9,713 nucleotides of DNA from NCBI GenBank assembly GCA_019119645.1, contig DWWR01000040.1, positions 1-9,713 of the forward strand, given 5' to 3'. The translations under genes and the position numbers were made by a program. This DNA is from Anaerobutyricum faecale (GTDB lineage: Bacteria > Bacillota > Clostridia > Lachnospirales > Lachnospiraceae). The notes below the pieces were generated by a model. It was not told the origin of the DNA. It saw only the letters and a program-made list of their open reading frames with translations, and did no database searches. The first letter of the stretch is position 1. The number at the start of each line of letters is the position of its first letter. This document shows, in pieces, positions 1 to 7,182 of the stretch.

Positions 1-703
1 CTTCCAGCTTGTAGTATTCTTTCAGACTCAGTGTGATAGCCACTTCATCCATGGCCGTATTCTGCAGGTACTTTTCCAGATCCCTGATCTTGCCGATGCA
101 GAAGATGTTTTTGTACTGAAAGTTCTCATTGAGGTTATCGTCAAAAATGCCGTGTATCATGTAGCCCCATTGCGGATTCGCCTTGATCCGGTCGATATAT
201 GCCTCCGCCGCGGCGCTGAAACCGATGATGATGATATGTTTCAGATTGTGACCGCTCCGGCGGGCTCTCTGCAGGAAACTTTTGATGAGGAAGCGTTCCA
301 GCAGAGTGGCAGCCATGCTGACAATATAGAAGGTGGCGATCAGGCTTCTCGGCACATGTTCTATTTTCATAAAGAAAATGTAAATGAACAGAAACAGGAT
401 GCCGCAGGTATTGGCCTTGATCAGATTCTTGTATTCCGCTGACTGATTCTGGTAGCGTTTGGGCTTGTAAAGATTAAATTTGGCATATAAAATAAGATAA
501 GCCAGAACGAGAACAATAAGCATGCCCTGGTACTGCCACAACTGCCGGTAAAAAGATACCGGAGGCAGAAACAATCCAAACAAATATTTTGTAAATGGAT
601 TCTTAAAGCGGATGTAATAGCTGAAACAGAACGAACAATAAATAACTACGGCATCAATGACCACGTGAAGCCGGTTAAAGTACTTTTGATTCTCTTTAAT
701 CAT
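1..703 (-). CDS. Polyprenyl-phosphate sugar-1-phosphate transferase, N-terminal part (partial)
   Basis: The reading frame is open from an ATG at 703 to the left edge, giving 234 residues without a stop, so the C-terminal half lies outside the window. The start has a good ribosome binding site (AGTAAGGG, 711-718, 7 nt spacing). Visible are hydrophobic segments near residues 12-32, 60-79, 98-113 and 121-140, a basic stretch (about 141-155), and a Rossmann-like strand HIIIIGFSAAAEAYIDRI near 156-173. This order matches the membrane plus CoA-binding-like N-terminal half of WbaP/EpsL-type exopolysaccharide transferases. Those enzymes start polysaccharide synthesis by moving a sugar-1-phosphate from a UDP-sugar to undecaprenyl phosphate at the inner face of the membrane. 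The catalytic transferase domain is not in the window, so the sugar specificity and full function are inferred. The usual GxGxxG dinucleotide motif is degenerate here (GFSAAA), which is common in this domain. Confidence 0.8.
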   Translation of the reverse strand, partial: MIKENQKYFNRLHVVIDAVVIYCSFCFSYYIRFKNPFTKYLFGLFLPPVSFYRQLWQYQGMLIVLVLAYLILYAKFNLYKPKRYQNQSAEYKNLIKANTCGILFLFIYIFFMKIEHVPRSLIATFYIVSMAATLLERFLIKSFLQRARRSGHNLKHIIIIGFSAAAEAYIDRIKANPQWGYMIHGIFDDNLNENFQYKNIFCIGKIRDLEKYLQNTAMDEVAITLSLKEYYKLE

Positions 704-768
704 AATGTTACCCTTACTGATCCGGACATATGCCGGCTTAAAACAAAAAGTGACTGGTTTCCTTTCCT

Positions 769-802
769 TATTATATAATAATTTGTGGGAAATTAACAGC
801 AA
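769..802 (-). promoter_or_regulatory. Candidate promoter of the sugar transferase gene
   Basis: On the minus strand a perfect -10 TATAAT (770-775) or an overlapping TATTAT (775-780) sits inside the palindrome TTATTATATAATAA (768-781). The -35 is weak: TGTTAA (793-798) 17 nt from the first, or TTGCTG (797-802) 16 nt from the second. It would give a leader of roughly 60 nt before the ATG at 703. The call rests mainly on the -10. Confidence 0.45.
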
Positions 803-832
803 TTTACACTGGGATAATTTACAGTGAATTGC
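799..832. repeat. Imperfect inverted repeat, possible operator
   Basis: The left arm GCAATTTACACTG (799-811) pairs with the right arm CAGTGAATTGC (822-832), apart from a 2-nt bulge and across a 10-nt spacer. It lies immediately upstream of the candidate promoter of the sugar transferase and may bind a regulator. The regulator is unknown. Confidence 0.4.
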
Positions 833-1064
833 AAACCTGCTCCGTAAAGAATAGAAACTGTTGTACGGACAGGAAAATTGTTCTAATCTATCATACAATA
901 GAATAAATTATTCCACAATATTTATTTTGTGATTTTTTACTGAAAAAAGCAGAGAAGGTGGAAAGTCGTGGGAACGACCATTCTTTCAACATAAAAATGA
1001 CACAATTTATTCACATATCATTGCTAAGATATGCATATCAGATCGAAAGAAAGGGGTTTGCAAT

Positions 1065-2843
1065 ATGAGCGAATTTGATTATAACAATACAAATGACAAT
1101 CTGAATACTAACAATACTGGGGATGACCCGAAGAATGACGAGGCAGGCGGCAGCTTCCATGAAGATGCATCTGTAAATCATCCGGATAACGGAACTGGAA
1201 CGGAGGCTTCTGCGGGAACCGGCGGCGCTTCTTATGGAGCAGCCGGTCAGGAGACCGCAAAAGAGGATAGTCCGGTGGAAAATGGTCTTTATCATTATGC
1301 CGGAGATCCATATAAAGAAGAAACCAATGCTGCCGGCCAGGATGGCCGGAATCCCAGATATCAGTATCACGGTCAGCAGAGTGGCCAGCAGAACGCCTCT
1401 TTTGGAGACGGCGGCCAGCAGACATCCGGCGGGTTCTACAGTGGAAATGGATCGCAGGATGCACAGTACGGCAGCTCCTATGATGACGGCGGTCAGCAGT
1501 ACTACAGCAATATCCCCGAGGAACCGGATAAAAAGAAAGGTGCCGTGGGAAAGAAGATCGCAAAGATTGCAGGAGCGGCCCTGCTGTTCGGCGTGGTTGC
1601 CGGCGTCGGTTTTGCGGGAGTGTCTATCGCGAGAGACCGTCTGATTCCGGCGGCGACACAGAGAGTGGAGACGACCACTGTACAGGATAACGGTTCCTCA
1701 GGCAGCTCTGATGCGGCGGCAGAAGATGTGTCCAATGTTGTGGATGCAGTAATGCCTTCGGTGGTTTCCATCACCAGCAAAACACAGGTTTCCAATTATT
1801 TCTTCGGAACACAGGAGTCTGAGGGCGCCGGTTCCGGATTTATTCTGGCAAAGACCGACGATACGCTGATGATTGCCACAAATAATCATGTAGTGGAAGG
1901 CGCCACAGCTCTTACGGTAGGATTTTCTGACGGAACCACAGCAGATGCCGCCATCGTTGGAACTGATTCCGATGCGGATCTGGCAGTGATCTCTGTCAAT
2001 GCCAAGGATCTTTCCGATGATACATTATCGACGATCAAAATTGCGGTACTGGGAAGCTCCGATGATCTTAAGGTGGGAGAACCGGTCATTGCCATCGGTA
2101 ATGCGCTGGGATATGGACAGTCTGTAACAACCGGTGTTGTCAGCGCCAAGGACAGAGAAGTTTCCTTCACAGACGGAACAATGACTCTTCTGCAGACAGA
2201 TGCCGCCATCAACCCTGGTAACAGCGGCGGTGTTCTTGTCAACATGAACGGAGAAGTGGTCGGTATCAATAATGCGAAACTGGAAGATACTTCTGTAGAG
2301 GGTATGGGATATGCCATCCCGATCTCCACTGCGCAGACTACACTGGAGAACCTGATGAATGCCGGAAGTATTCCGGAAGGAGAGACCGCTTATCTGGGTA
2401 TCCTCGGCAGAACGATCGATTCCCAGTACTCAGAAGCTCTCGGAATGCCGAGCGGTGTCTATGTATCTCAGGTAGTGGAAGGTTCACCGGCCGAGAAGGC
2501 AGGTATTGCAGCCGGCGATATCATTACCGGTTTTGAGGGCAATACCGTTTCTACCATGGATGGACTGAAAGACAGAATTTCAGCACAGAAGGCTGGTACG
2601 GAAGTAGAGATCACTCTGCAAAGAGCAAACCAGAATGGTACCTATGAGGAACAGACCGTAAAGGTAACTCTTGGCAAAGAGAGTGATTATGAGAAAAATA
2701 GCGAAGAAGCCACCGAAGAATCCACAACCACAGAAGAGGAATCTCAGCAGTACGGAACAGATCCATATGAGTATTACTACAATGGCGGCGGAAACGGCGG
2801 CGGAGATTACTACAGCAATCCATACGATTACTTCTTTAACTAA
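1065..2843 (+). CDS. htrA: HtrA/DegP-family membrane-anchored serine protease with PDZ domain
   Basis: 592 residues, with the start set by ribosome binding site AAGGGG at 1051-1056, 8 nt before ATG. Order: a long hydrophilic N-terminus (1-162) rich in Gly, Gln, Ser, Asn and acidic residues, with GQQ/GGQQ repeats around 100-149; a Lys-rich stop; one membrane helix (about 165-189); a trypsin-like domain; a PDZ domain (about 443-537); and a Glu/Thr- then Tyr/Gly/Asn-rich tail (538-592). The catalytic triad is visible: His275 in TNNHVV, Asp305 in DADLAV, Ser387 in NPGNSGG. The family degrades or refolds misfolded proteins outside the membrane during heat or secretion stress. The topology implies a cytoplasmic N-terminus and an extracytoplasmic protease. 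The cytoplasmic tail (about 160 residues) and the extra C-terminal tail make it longer than DegP (about 450-475). The gene stands alone and ends at a shared terminator facing htpG. Confidence 0.93.
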   Translation: MSEFDYNNTNDNLNTNNTGDDPKNDEAGGSFHEDASVNHPDNGTGTEASAGTGGASYGAAGQETAKEDSPVENGLYHYAGDPYKEETNAAGQDGRNPRYQYHGQQSGQQNASFGDGGQQTSGGFYSGNGSQDAQYGSSYDDGGQQYYSNIPEEPDKKKGAVGKKIAKIAGAALLFGVVAGVGFAGVSIARDRLIPAATQRVETTTVQDNGSSGSSDAAAEDVSNVVDAVMPSVVSITSKTQVSNYFFGTQESEGAGSGFILAKTDDTLMIATNNHVVEGATALTVGFSDGTTADAAIVGTDSDADLAVISVNAKDLSDDTLSTIKIAVLGSSDDLKVGEPVIAIGNALGYGQSVTTGVVSAKDREVSFTDGTMTLLQTDAAINPGNSGGVLVNMNGEVVGINNAKLEDTSVEGMGYAIPISTAQTTLENLMNAGSIPEGETAYLGILGRTIDSQYSEALGMPSGVYVSQVVEGSPAEKAGIAAGDIITGFEGNTVSTMDGLKDRISAQKAGTEVEITLQRANQNGTYEEQTVKVTLGKESDYEKNSEEATEESTTTEEESQQYGTDPYEYYYNGGGNGGGDYYSNPYDYFFN

Positions 2844-2940
2844 GGTGATCGGATTGAGAGAGAATTCTGCGGAAAGCAGAACCGTCATATTGACAGCAGC
2901 GGAAGCGTCAGTAAATTGAAATCCTTCTTGTATATACCAT

Positions 2941-2994
2941 AAATAAAAAGACCGCTGCCTCACAGAATATCGAATCTGTGAGGCGGCGGTTTTG
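2941..2994. terminator. Strong, probably bidirectional intrinsic terminator between htrA and htpG
   Basis: A 16-bp stem joins ACCGCTGCCTCACAGA (2951-2966) to TCTGTGAGGCGGCGGT (2975-2990), with one A-to-G change giving a G-U pair and an 8-nt loop. On the plus strand it is followed by TTTTG. On the minus strand it is followed by CTTTTTATTT, a better U tract. It lies about 100 nt past the htrA stop and about 50 nt past the htpG stop, so it can end both convergent transcripts. Confidence 0.88.
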
Positions 2995-3040
2995 TCATGC
3001 CTCAATAAGTTTGTGTCTGATTACGTCTTTTATGCCTTGA

Positions 3041-5059
3041 TTATTTCGCGAGAATTCCAAGGATCTTGTTGGAGCGTGCCACAAACTTGGTCATCTCTTC
3101 CGGTGCCAGTGGATGATTTGCCAGCTGGGCCAGATCATAAATCTGCTGACAGATCAGATCAGTGTTTTCGTTTTCTTCATTATTTAAAACGAACTGAACC
3201 AGATTGTTGTTGGCATTTAATATCAGTGTCTCGCCCTGGGCGCCCAGGCCGGTTTCACTTCTGCTCATACCGTACATTTCCATCATCTTTGCCATACGTC
3301 TTGTCTGTTCAGAAACAGTGATCATGGAAGAGATATCAGGGTTTTTCAATTTCTCCACCTTGACGATCAGATGTTCCTGGCTGGTGGCTTTCTTGAATAA
3401 TTCAGCCAGCTTCTCCGTGGTCTCTTTCAGTTCATCCTCGGATACTTCTTCTTTGAAGTTATCGGTCAGGTCAGAGTCAATACGCAGGAAACGTACATCC
3501 GGGTTGGCCTGTTCCAGATGAGTGATGAAAGTATTGTCGATCGGATGGGTCAGATAAACGGCATCCATGTTGTTTTCTTTGAACATATTAATGTACTGGG
3601 ACTGGGCAACGTCATCGGTGATATAGAAGACTTTGTTTTCGTAAGATTCTTTGCCTGCTTCCAGATATTCCGGCAGGGTAATATATTTACCTTCCATATT
3701 CTTGAAGATGATGTAGTCCCGCATTTTCTCGTTAAATTTGACATCGCGGATGCAGCCGTATTTGATGAACGGACTGATGTCATCCCAGTATTTTTCGTAA
3801 GCTTCCCGGTCGGTCTTGCACATGCCGGACAGCTTCTCGGCAACTTTTTTCGTGATATAATCAGAAATCTTCTTGACAAATCCGTCATTCTGCAGTGCGC
3901 TTCTGGAGACGTTCAGCGGCAGGTCCGGACAGTCGATACATCCTTTTAACAAGAGCAGGTATTCCGGAATTACCTCTTTGATATTGTCGGCAATAAATAC
4001 CTGATTGTTGTACAATTTGATGGTTCCCTCAATGTTCTCGTACTGGGAGTTGATTTTCGGGAAGTAAAGAATACCCTTTAAGTTGAACGGATAATCCATG
4101 TTCAGGTGAATCCAGAACAGAGGCTCTCTGTAATCATGGAAGGTATCCCGGTAGAACTCTTTGTATTCTTCCTCAGTACATTCATTCGGATGTTTGGTCC
4201 AGAGAGGATGGATCGTGTTGATTGGTTTTGGACCCTTGTCCTCCTCCTCTTCCTCTTCATCGTCCAGAGTGACTTCATGGTCTCCGCTCTCGTCATCGCT
4301 GCCGGAGGTCTCTTCACTCTTTTCTTCCGTGTTTTCTCCCTCTGCTGCGTCATCCTTTGTGTCGGCGGATTCATCCTTGGCGTCAACGTCTACCACATCC
4401 GGTGTCTCCTCTTTCTCAGGTTCCTCTGCGTCTTCGTTGGTGAAGTAGATTTCCACCGGCATGAAGGAGCAGTATTTCTCAAGAACTTCGCGAACACGGT
4501 ATTCATTGGAAAATTCATAGCTGTCTTCATTGAGGTAGAGGGTGATCTCGGTACCGCGCTCGGTCCGGTCCCCGTCTTCCATGGAAAATTCTGTTCCGCC
4601 GTCACATTCCCAGTGTACCGGTTTTGCACCTTCTTTATAGGAAAGCGTGTCGATGGTAACTTTATCTGCAACCATGAAAGCGGAATAAAATCCTAAACCG
4701 AAGTGACCGATAATCTGCTCTTCGTTGGTTTTATCTTTATATTGAGCAAGAAAGGCTTCTGCGCCGGAAAAGGCAATCTGATTGATGTATTCGTCCACCT
4801 CATCTTCGGTCATACCGATACCGTTATCAATGAACTTGATGGTTTTATCTTCCGGGCTGACAAGAACATCCACTCTGCATTTGTTGCCTTCCGGTTCTTC
4901 AAATTCGCCGATGACGGATAATTTTTTTAATTTGGTTACGGCATCACAGCCATTGCTGACCAGCTCACGAATGAAAATATCATGGTCGGAGTAAAGCCAT
5001 TTCTTAATAATAGGAAAAATGTTTTCGCTGTTAATTGATAAACTTCCCTGCTTTGCCAT
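3041..5059 (-). CDS. htpG: Hsp90-family molecular chaperone HtpG
   Basis: 672 residues. The start at 5059 (MAKQGSLSIN) is chosen because AAAGGAGATG (5065-5074) lies 8 nt upstream. The frame stays open for 60 more codons, but these run through the promoter and CIRCE. GHKL ATPase motifs are clear: catalytic Glu32 and Asn36 in RELVSNGCDA, Asp78 in DNGIGM, and the lid glycines in GHFGLGFYS (118-126). The middle domain and dimerisation domain follow to the C-terminus LARSN-like region (VARSNKILGILAK). The ATP-driven dimer remodels client proteins in the cytosol. Between the N and middle domains lies an unusually long, very acidic linker (about 209-275). Most bacterial HtpG have only a short linker there, which largely explains the length over E. 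coli HtpG (624). The NGCDAVTKLK sequence departs from the usual NASDA. Regulation by HrcA is indicated by a perfect CIRCE upstream. Confidence 0.96.
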   Translation of the reverse strand: MAKQGSLSINSENIFPIIKKWLYSDHDIFIRELVSNGCDAVTKLKKLSVIGEFEEPEGNKCRVDVLVSPEDKTIKFIDNGIGMTEDEVDEYINQIAFSGAEAFLAQYKDKTNEEQIIGHFGLGFYSAFMVADKVTIDTLSYKEGAKPVHWECDGGTEFSMEDGDRTERGTEITLYLNEDSYEFSNEYRVREVLEKYCSFMPVEIYFTNEDAEEPEKEETPDVVDVDAKDESADTKDDAAEGENTEEKSEETSGSDDESGDHEVTLDDEEEEEEDKGPKPINTIHPLWTKHPNECTEEEYKEFYRDTFHDYREPLFWIHLNMDYPFNLKGILYFPKINSQYENIEGTIKLYNNQVFIADNIKEVIPEYLLLLKGCIDCPDLPLNVSRSALQNDGFVKKISDYITKKVAEKLSGMCKTDREAYEKYWDDISPFIKYGCIRDVKFNEKMRDYIIFKNMEGKYITLPEYLEAGKESYENKVFYITDDVAQSQYINMFKENNMDAVYLTHPIDNTFITHLEQANPDVRFLRIDSDLTDNFKEEVSEDELKETTEKLAELFKKATSQEHLIVKVEKLKNPDISSMITVSEQTRRMAKMMEMYGMSRSETGLGAQGETLILNANNNLVQFVLNNEENENTDLICQQIYDLAQLANHPLAPEEMTKFVARSNKILGILAK

Positions 5060-5192
5060 AATAGCATCTCCTTTTTTGATTTGATGATAATCCGCGCCGC
5101 AGTGACGCGGAATTGTTGACATACAGTTACTGTGTGAACAGTAACGACATATGAGGTCCGCTAAAAGTGAAAAAGAGCGGGCTTTGGATAAT
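5060..5192 (-). promoter_or_regulatory. Structured 5' leader of htpG
   Basis: The predicted transcript has about 125 nt before the start codon. It contains a perfect 8-bp hairpin (GTTACTGT 5126-5133 with ACAGTAAC 5138-5145, 4-nt loop). A second, smaller hairpin (CCGCG 5092-5096 with CGCGG 5106-5110) lies nearer the ribosome binding site. The role is unknown: mRNA stability or temperature-dependent translation are possibilities. Confidence 0.45.
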
Positions 5193-5221
5193 ATACTAAT
5201 ACCAAAAAAAATGAATGTCAA
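5193..5221 (-). promoter_or_regulatory. htpG promoter (sigma-A type)
   Basis: A perfect -35 TTGACA (5216-5221) is followed after 17 nt by TAGTAT (5193-5198). An overlapping TATATT lies 3 nt further on. It points at htpG and lies 7 bp downstream of the CIRCE element. Transcription would begin near 5186. Confidence 0.75.
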
Positions 5222-5228
5222 GAGAAAA

Positions 5229-5255
5229 TTAGCACTCATTAGAAATGAGTGCTAA
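5229..5255. promoter_or_regulatory. CIRCE operator (HrcA binding site)
   Basis: This is a perfect match to the CIRCE consensus: TTAGCACTC (5229-5237), 9-nt spacer ATTAGAAAT, GAGTGCTAA (5247-5255). CIRCE binds HrcA, the heat-shock repressor that is best known for dnaK and groESL operons. Its place 7 bp upstream of the -35 of htpG implies that this htpG is in the HrcA regulon. The hrcA gene itself is not in the window. Confidence 0.96.
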
Positions 5256-5323
5256 TAATAATGGAAAATATTATTTTTTGCAGGAAAGCTGCCGGTACAA
5301 AAGGTTTTTAAAAAATTGAAACA

Positions 5324-6730
5324 CTATTTTTTAAAATTCTTAAAATATTGTTTTGTCTCTCTGACCACAATACCGCTCAGGGCCAGCAGGGCAATCAGGT
5401 TAGGGATTGCCATGAGACCGTTGAAGATATCGGCGATGGTCCATACGGCGGATACAGTCATGTAAGGGCCGATGAACACGCAGGCGATATAGAGCCAGCG
5501 GAATATTTTCACTGCCTTGGCGTTATTGTGGGACAGGTAGTCCAGACAACGCTCACTGTAATAGTCCCATCCGAGAATGGTCGTGAATGCAAAGAACACG
5601 AGACACATCATTAATAGGAAGGAAGAGACTTGCGCCGGGAACGGGAGTCCCACCTGGAAGGCTCTTGTGGTAACGTCCACACCGTCGAGACCCACATTCC
5701 AGGAACCGGTGATGACGATGGACAGACCGGTCATGGTGCAGATGATAATGGTGTCAATGACAGTTCCCAGCATGGAGATAAGGCCCTGTCTTACCGGTTC
5801 ATTGGATTTGGCAGCGGCAGCGGCGATCGGAGCGCTTCCGAGACCGGATTCGTTGGAGAAAATACCCCGGGCGATACCTTTCTGCATGGCTACGATCATG
5901 GCGCCCAGCGCACCGCCGGCAGCGGCGCGGAGACCGAAGGCTCCCTGTACGATTTCCACGATGGCGCCTGGAATCCTTTCATAATTAAGAATGAGAATCA
6001 GCAGCGCCACAGCCACGTAGGCGATGGCCATGAACGGCACAATAACCTGGGAAACCGTGGAGATTCTCTGAATACCGCCGATGATAACGAAGGCAACGAT
6101 CACGGTCAGAATAATTCCGGCGATGACCACAGCCCAGGAATATTCCCGTCCGAACAGGGAAACTGTGTTGACACTCTCCGGGTCAAAGAAATTTTTGACC
6201 GCGCTTGTGATACCGTTGATCTGTGTAAATGTACCAATTCCCATCAGACCGACACAGACGCCGAAGAAGGCAAAGATTTTACCCAGCCAGCGCCACTGTT
6301 TTCCCATACCATTTTCAATATAGTAGAACGGTCCGCCTACCACATGGCCGTCTTCTGCGACAGTCCGGTATTTGATGGCCAGAAAGCCTTCGGTATATTT
6401 GGTTGCGGTACCGACCACAGCGGCCATGATCATCCAGAACAGGGCACCTGGTCCCCCGGCTACGATGGCGGTGGCGACACCGACGATATTTCCGGTGCCG
6501 ATGGTGGCCGAGAGGGCGGTACAGAGGGCGGCAAAACTGGAAATCTCGCCGTCTCCTTCGTGCTCTTCGTTGGCAAACATATATTTTACGGCCAGAATGA
6601 GTCTGCGAACCTGCAGTCCGCGCAGACGGATGGTCAGGTAAATACCGGTTGCCATGATCATGACAATCAGCGGTACGCCCCATACGACGTTGTCGATGGA
6701 GGATAAAATGTTGTTGATGGTGTCAAACAT
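5324..6730 (-). CDS. AGCS-family sodium:alanine/glycine symporter
   Basis: 468 residues from ATG at 6730 (MFDTINN), chosen because AAGGAAG (6740-6746) lies 9 nt upstream. An in-frame ATG at 6775 would add 15 hydrophilic residues, has no good ribosome binding site, and is less likely. The protein is strongly hydrophobic throughout, fitting the 10-12 helices of the AGCS (SAF) family. Family signatures are present: GTGNIVGVA followed by GGPGALFWM (about 78-100), and SNESGLGSAPIAAAAA around Asn293-Ser295. Members take up alanine or glycine with sodium. The glycine riboswitch in the leader makes glycine a likely substrate here. No U-tract terminator was found after the stop, so some read-through toward htpG is possible. 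Substrate choice between D/L-alanine and glycine cannot be told from sequence. Confidence 0.94.
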   Translation of the reverse strand: MFDTINNILSSIDNVVWGVPLIVMIMATGIYLTIRLRGLQVRRLILAVKYMFANEEHEGDGEISSFAALCTALSATIGTGNIVGVATAIVAGGPGALFWMIMAAVVGTATKYTEGFLAIKYRTVAEDGHVVGGPFYYIENGMGKQWRWLGKIFAFFGVCVGLMGIGTFTQINGITSAVKNFFDPESVNTVSLFGREYSWAVVIAGIILTVIVAFVIIGGIQRISTVSQVIVPFMAIAYVAVALLILILNYERIPGAIVEIVQGAFGLRAAAGGALGAMIVAMQKGIARGIFSNESGLGSAPIAAAAAKSNEPVRQGLISMLGTVIDTIIICTMTGLSIVITGSWNVGLDGVDVTTRAFQVGLPFPAQVSSFLLMMCLVFFAFTTILGWDYYSERCLDYLSHNNAKAVKIFRWLYIACVFIGPYMTVSAVWTIADIFNGLMAIPNLIALLALSGIVVRETKQYFKNFKK

Positions 6731-6951
6731 TTTTTGATACTTCCTTTCTTCTGTTGTACTGTGGAATTCCGCCATTTGTGATTCAGCAAAAACAGGGAGA
6801 AATAAATAAGAATCTAAAGATATAGAAAGAACAGGGTCTTTGAGACGTTCTGGTGAACTGTCACATTCATGTTCAAACCTTGAATGCAGAAAGAAATTCA
6901 GACAATCATTGGCGGGATCATGGATGTACCGTCATACCAGTATGTGTACAT
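6731..6951 (-). other. Untranslated leader between riboswitch terminator and symporter start
   Basis: About 220 nt of leader follow the riboswitch terminator before the symporter ATG. It holds a hairpin at 6924-6951 (ATGTAC pairing with GTACAT, enclosing CATAC and GTATG) immediately after the terminator U tract. No gene and no second promoter of note were seen in the rest, which includes several in-frame stops. Confidence 0.5.
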
Positions 6952-6982
6952 AAAAAAAGAGCCGAAAAACTTCCAGCCCTCC
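6952..6982 (-). terminator. Riboswitch-controlled intrinsic terminator
   Basis: On the minus strand AGGGCTGGAA (6971-6980) pairs with TTTCGGCTCT (6958-6967). The stem has about 10 bp including several G-U pairs and can extend to GG/TT. It has a 3-nt loop and is followed by a run of seven T (6952-6958). It starts about 20 nt after the glycine aptamer and is the obvious expression platform. Confidence 0.8.
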
Positions 6983-7002
6983 AAAGAAAAACATGCATTT
7001 AC

Positions 7003-7156
7003 ATATTCTGTCCTTTTGCCTGAGAGATTAGCAAGAAACCCTGCCGTACACCTTCGGCGCTTTACCGCCGGCCTTGGCCGATTGCCAGATGAGTTCACAT
7101 GAAATGCTTCTCTTTTTCAAAATCGGCACCGGAGCCGGTAAAGACTCTCCAGAGTA
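7003..7156 (-). promoter_or_regulatory. Glycine riboswitch (single aptamer)
   Basis: The minus strand carries the hallmark glycine aptamer core. This includes CTCTGGAGAG at 7145-7154, CGCCGAAGG at 7051-7059, and CTCTCAGGCAAAAGGAC at 7010-7026. GAGAG and CTCTC form the second stem; TCTG and CAGA form a short first stem. Between the first two motifs is a long arm: TTTACCG (7136-7142) with CGGTAAA (7061-7067), and GCCGATT (7121-7127) with AATCGGC (7077-7083), capped by a 37-nt loop. No second CAGGCAAAAGGAC core was found nearby, so it is a single aptamer. It senses glycine and, through the terminator at 6952-6982, controls the sodium:alanine/glycine symporter. Whether glycine turns it on or off is not decided by sequence. 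A streptococcal single-aptamer switch before the same transporter family is reported to be off-acting. Confidence 0.93.
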
Positions 7157-7182
7157 ATGCTGTATTTATAGCGAATGGAAAA

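Larger units (their letters stand above)
704..1064. other. Divergent intergenic regulatory region
   Basis: No credible gene is present in this AT-rich spacer between the left-going sugar transferase and the right-going htrA. It holds a candidate minus-strand promoter (769-802) and an imperfect dyad (799-832). It also holds inverted repeats GAATAA-a-TTATTC (901-913) and CACAA-N8-TTGTG (914-931), a small hairpin GTCGT-GGGA-ACGAC (965-978), and a perfect 12-bp palindrome GATATGCATATC (1028-1039) just before the htrA ribosome binding site. The best plus-strand promoter candidate for htrA is weak (TTGTTC at 878-883 and TAGAAT at 899-904, only 15 nt apart; TACAAT at 894-899 is an alternative -10). 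A CssR-, CtsR- or HrcA-type operator is not evident in front of htrA. Confidence 0.6.

Noticed and set aside
4106..4696. 196-codon plus-strand ORF opposite htpG
   Set aside because: It is a mirror of the acidic linker and ATPase domain; hydrophobic runs arise from the reverse complement of Asp/Glu codons.
5060..5239. In-frame 60-codon N-terminal extension of htpG
   Set aside because: It would start inside CIRCE and upstream of the promoter -10. The downstream ATG at 5059 has a strong Shine-Dalgarno and matches the HtpG N-terminus.
5280..5292. Hairpin GCAG-GAAAG-CTGC as terminator of the symporter gene
   Set aside because: The stem is only 4 bp and on the minus strand it is followed by A residues, not T.
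5630..6706. 358-codon plus-strand ORF opposite the symporter
   Set aside because: It is antisense to a well-supported AGCS gene, has a composition typical of a mirror frame (His/Gly/Asp rich), and no ribosome binding site.
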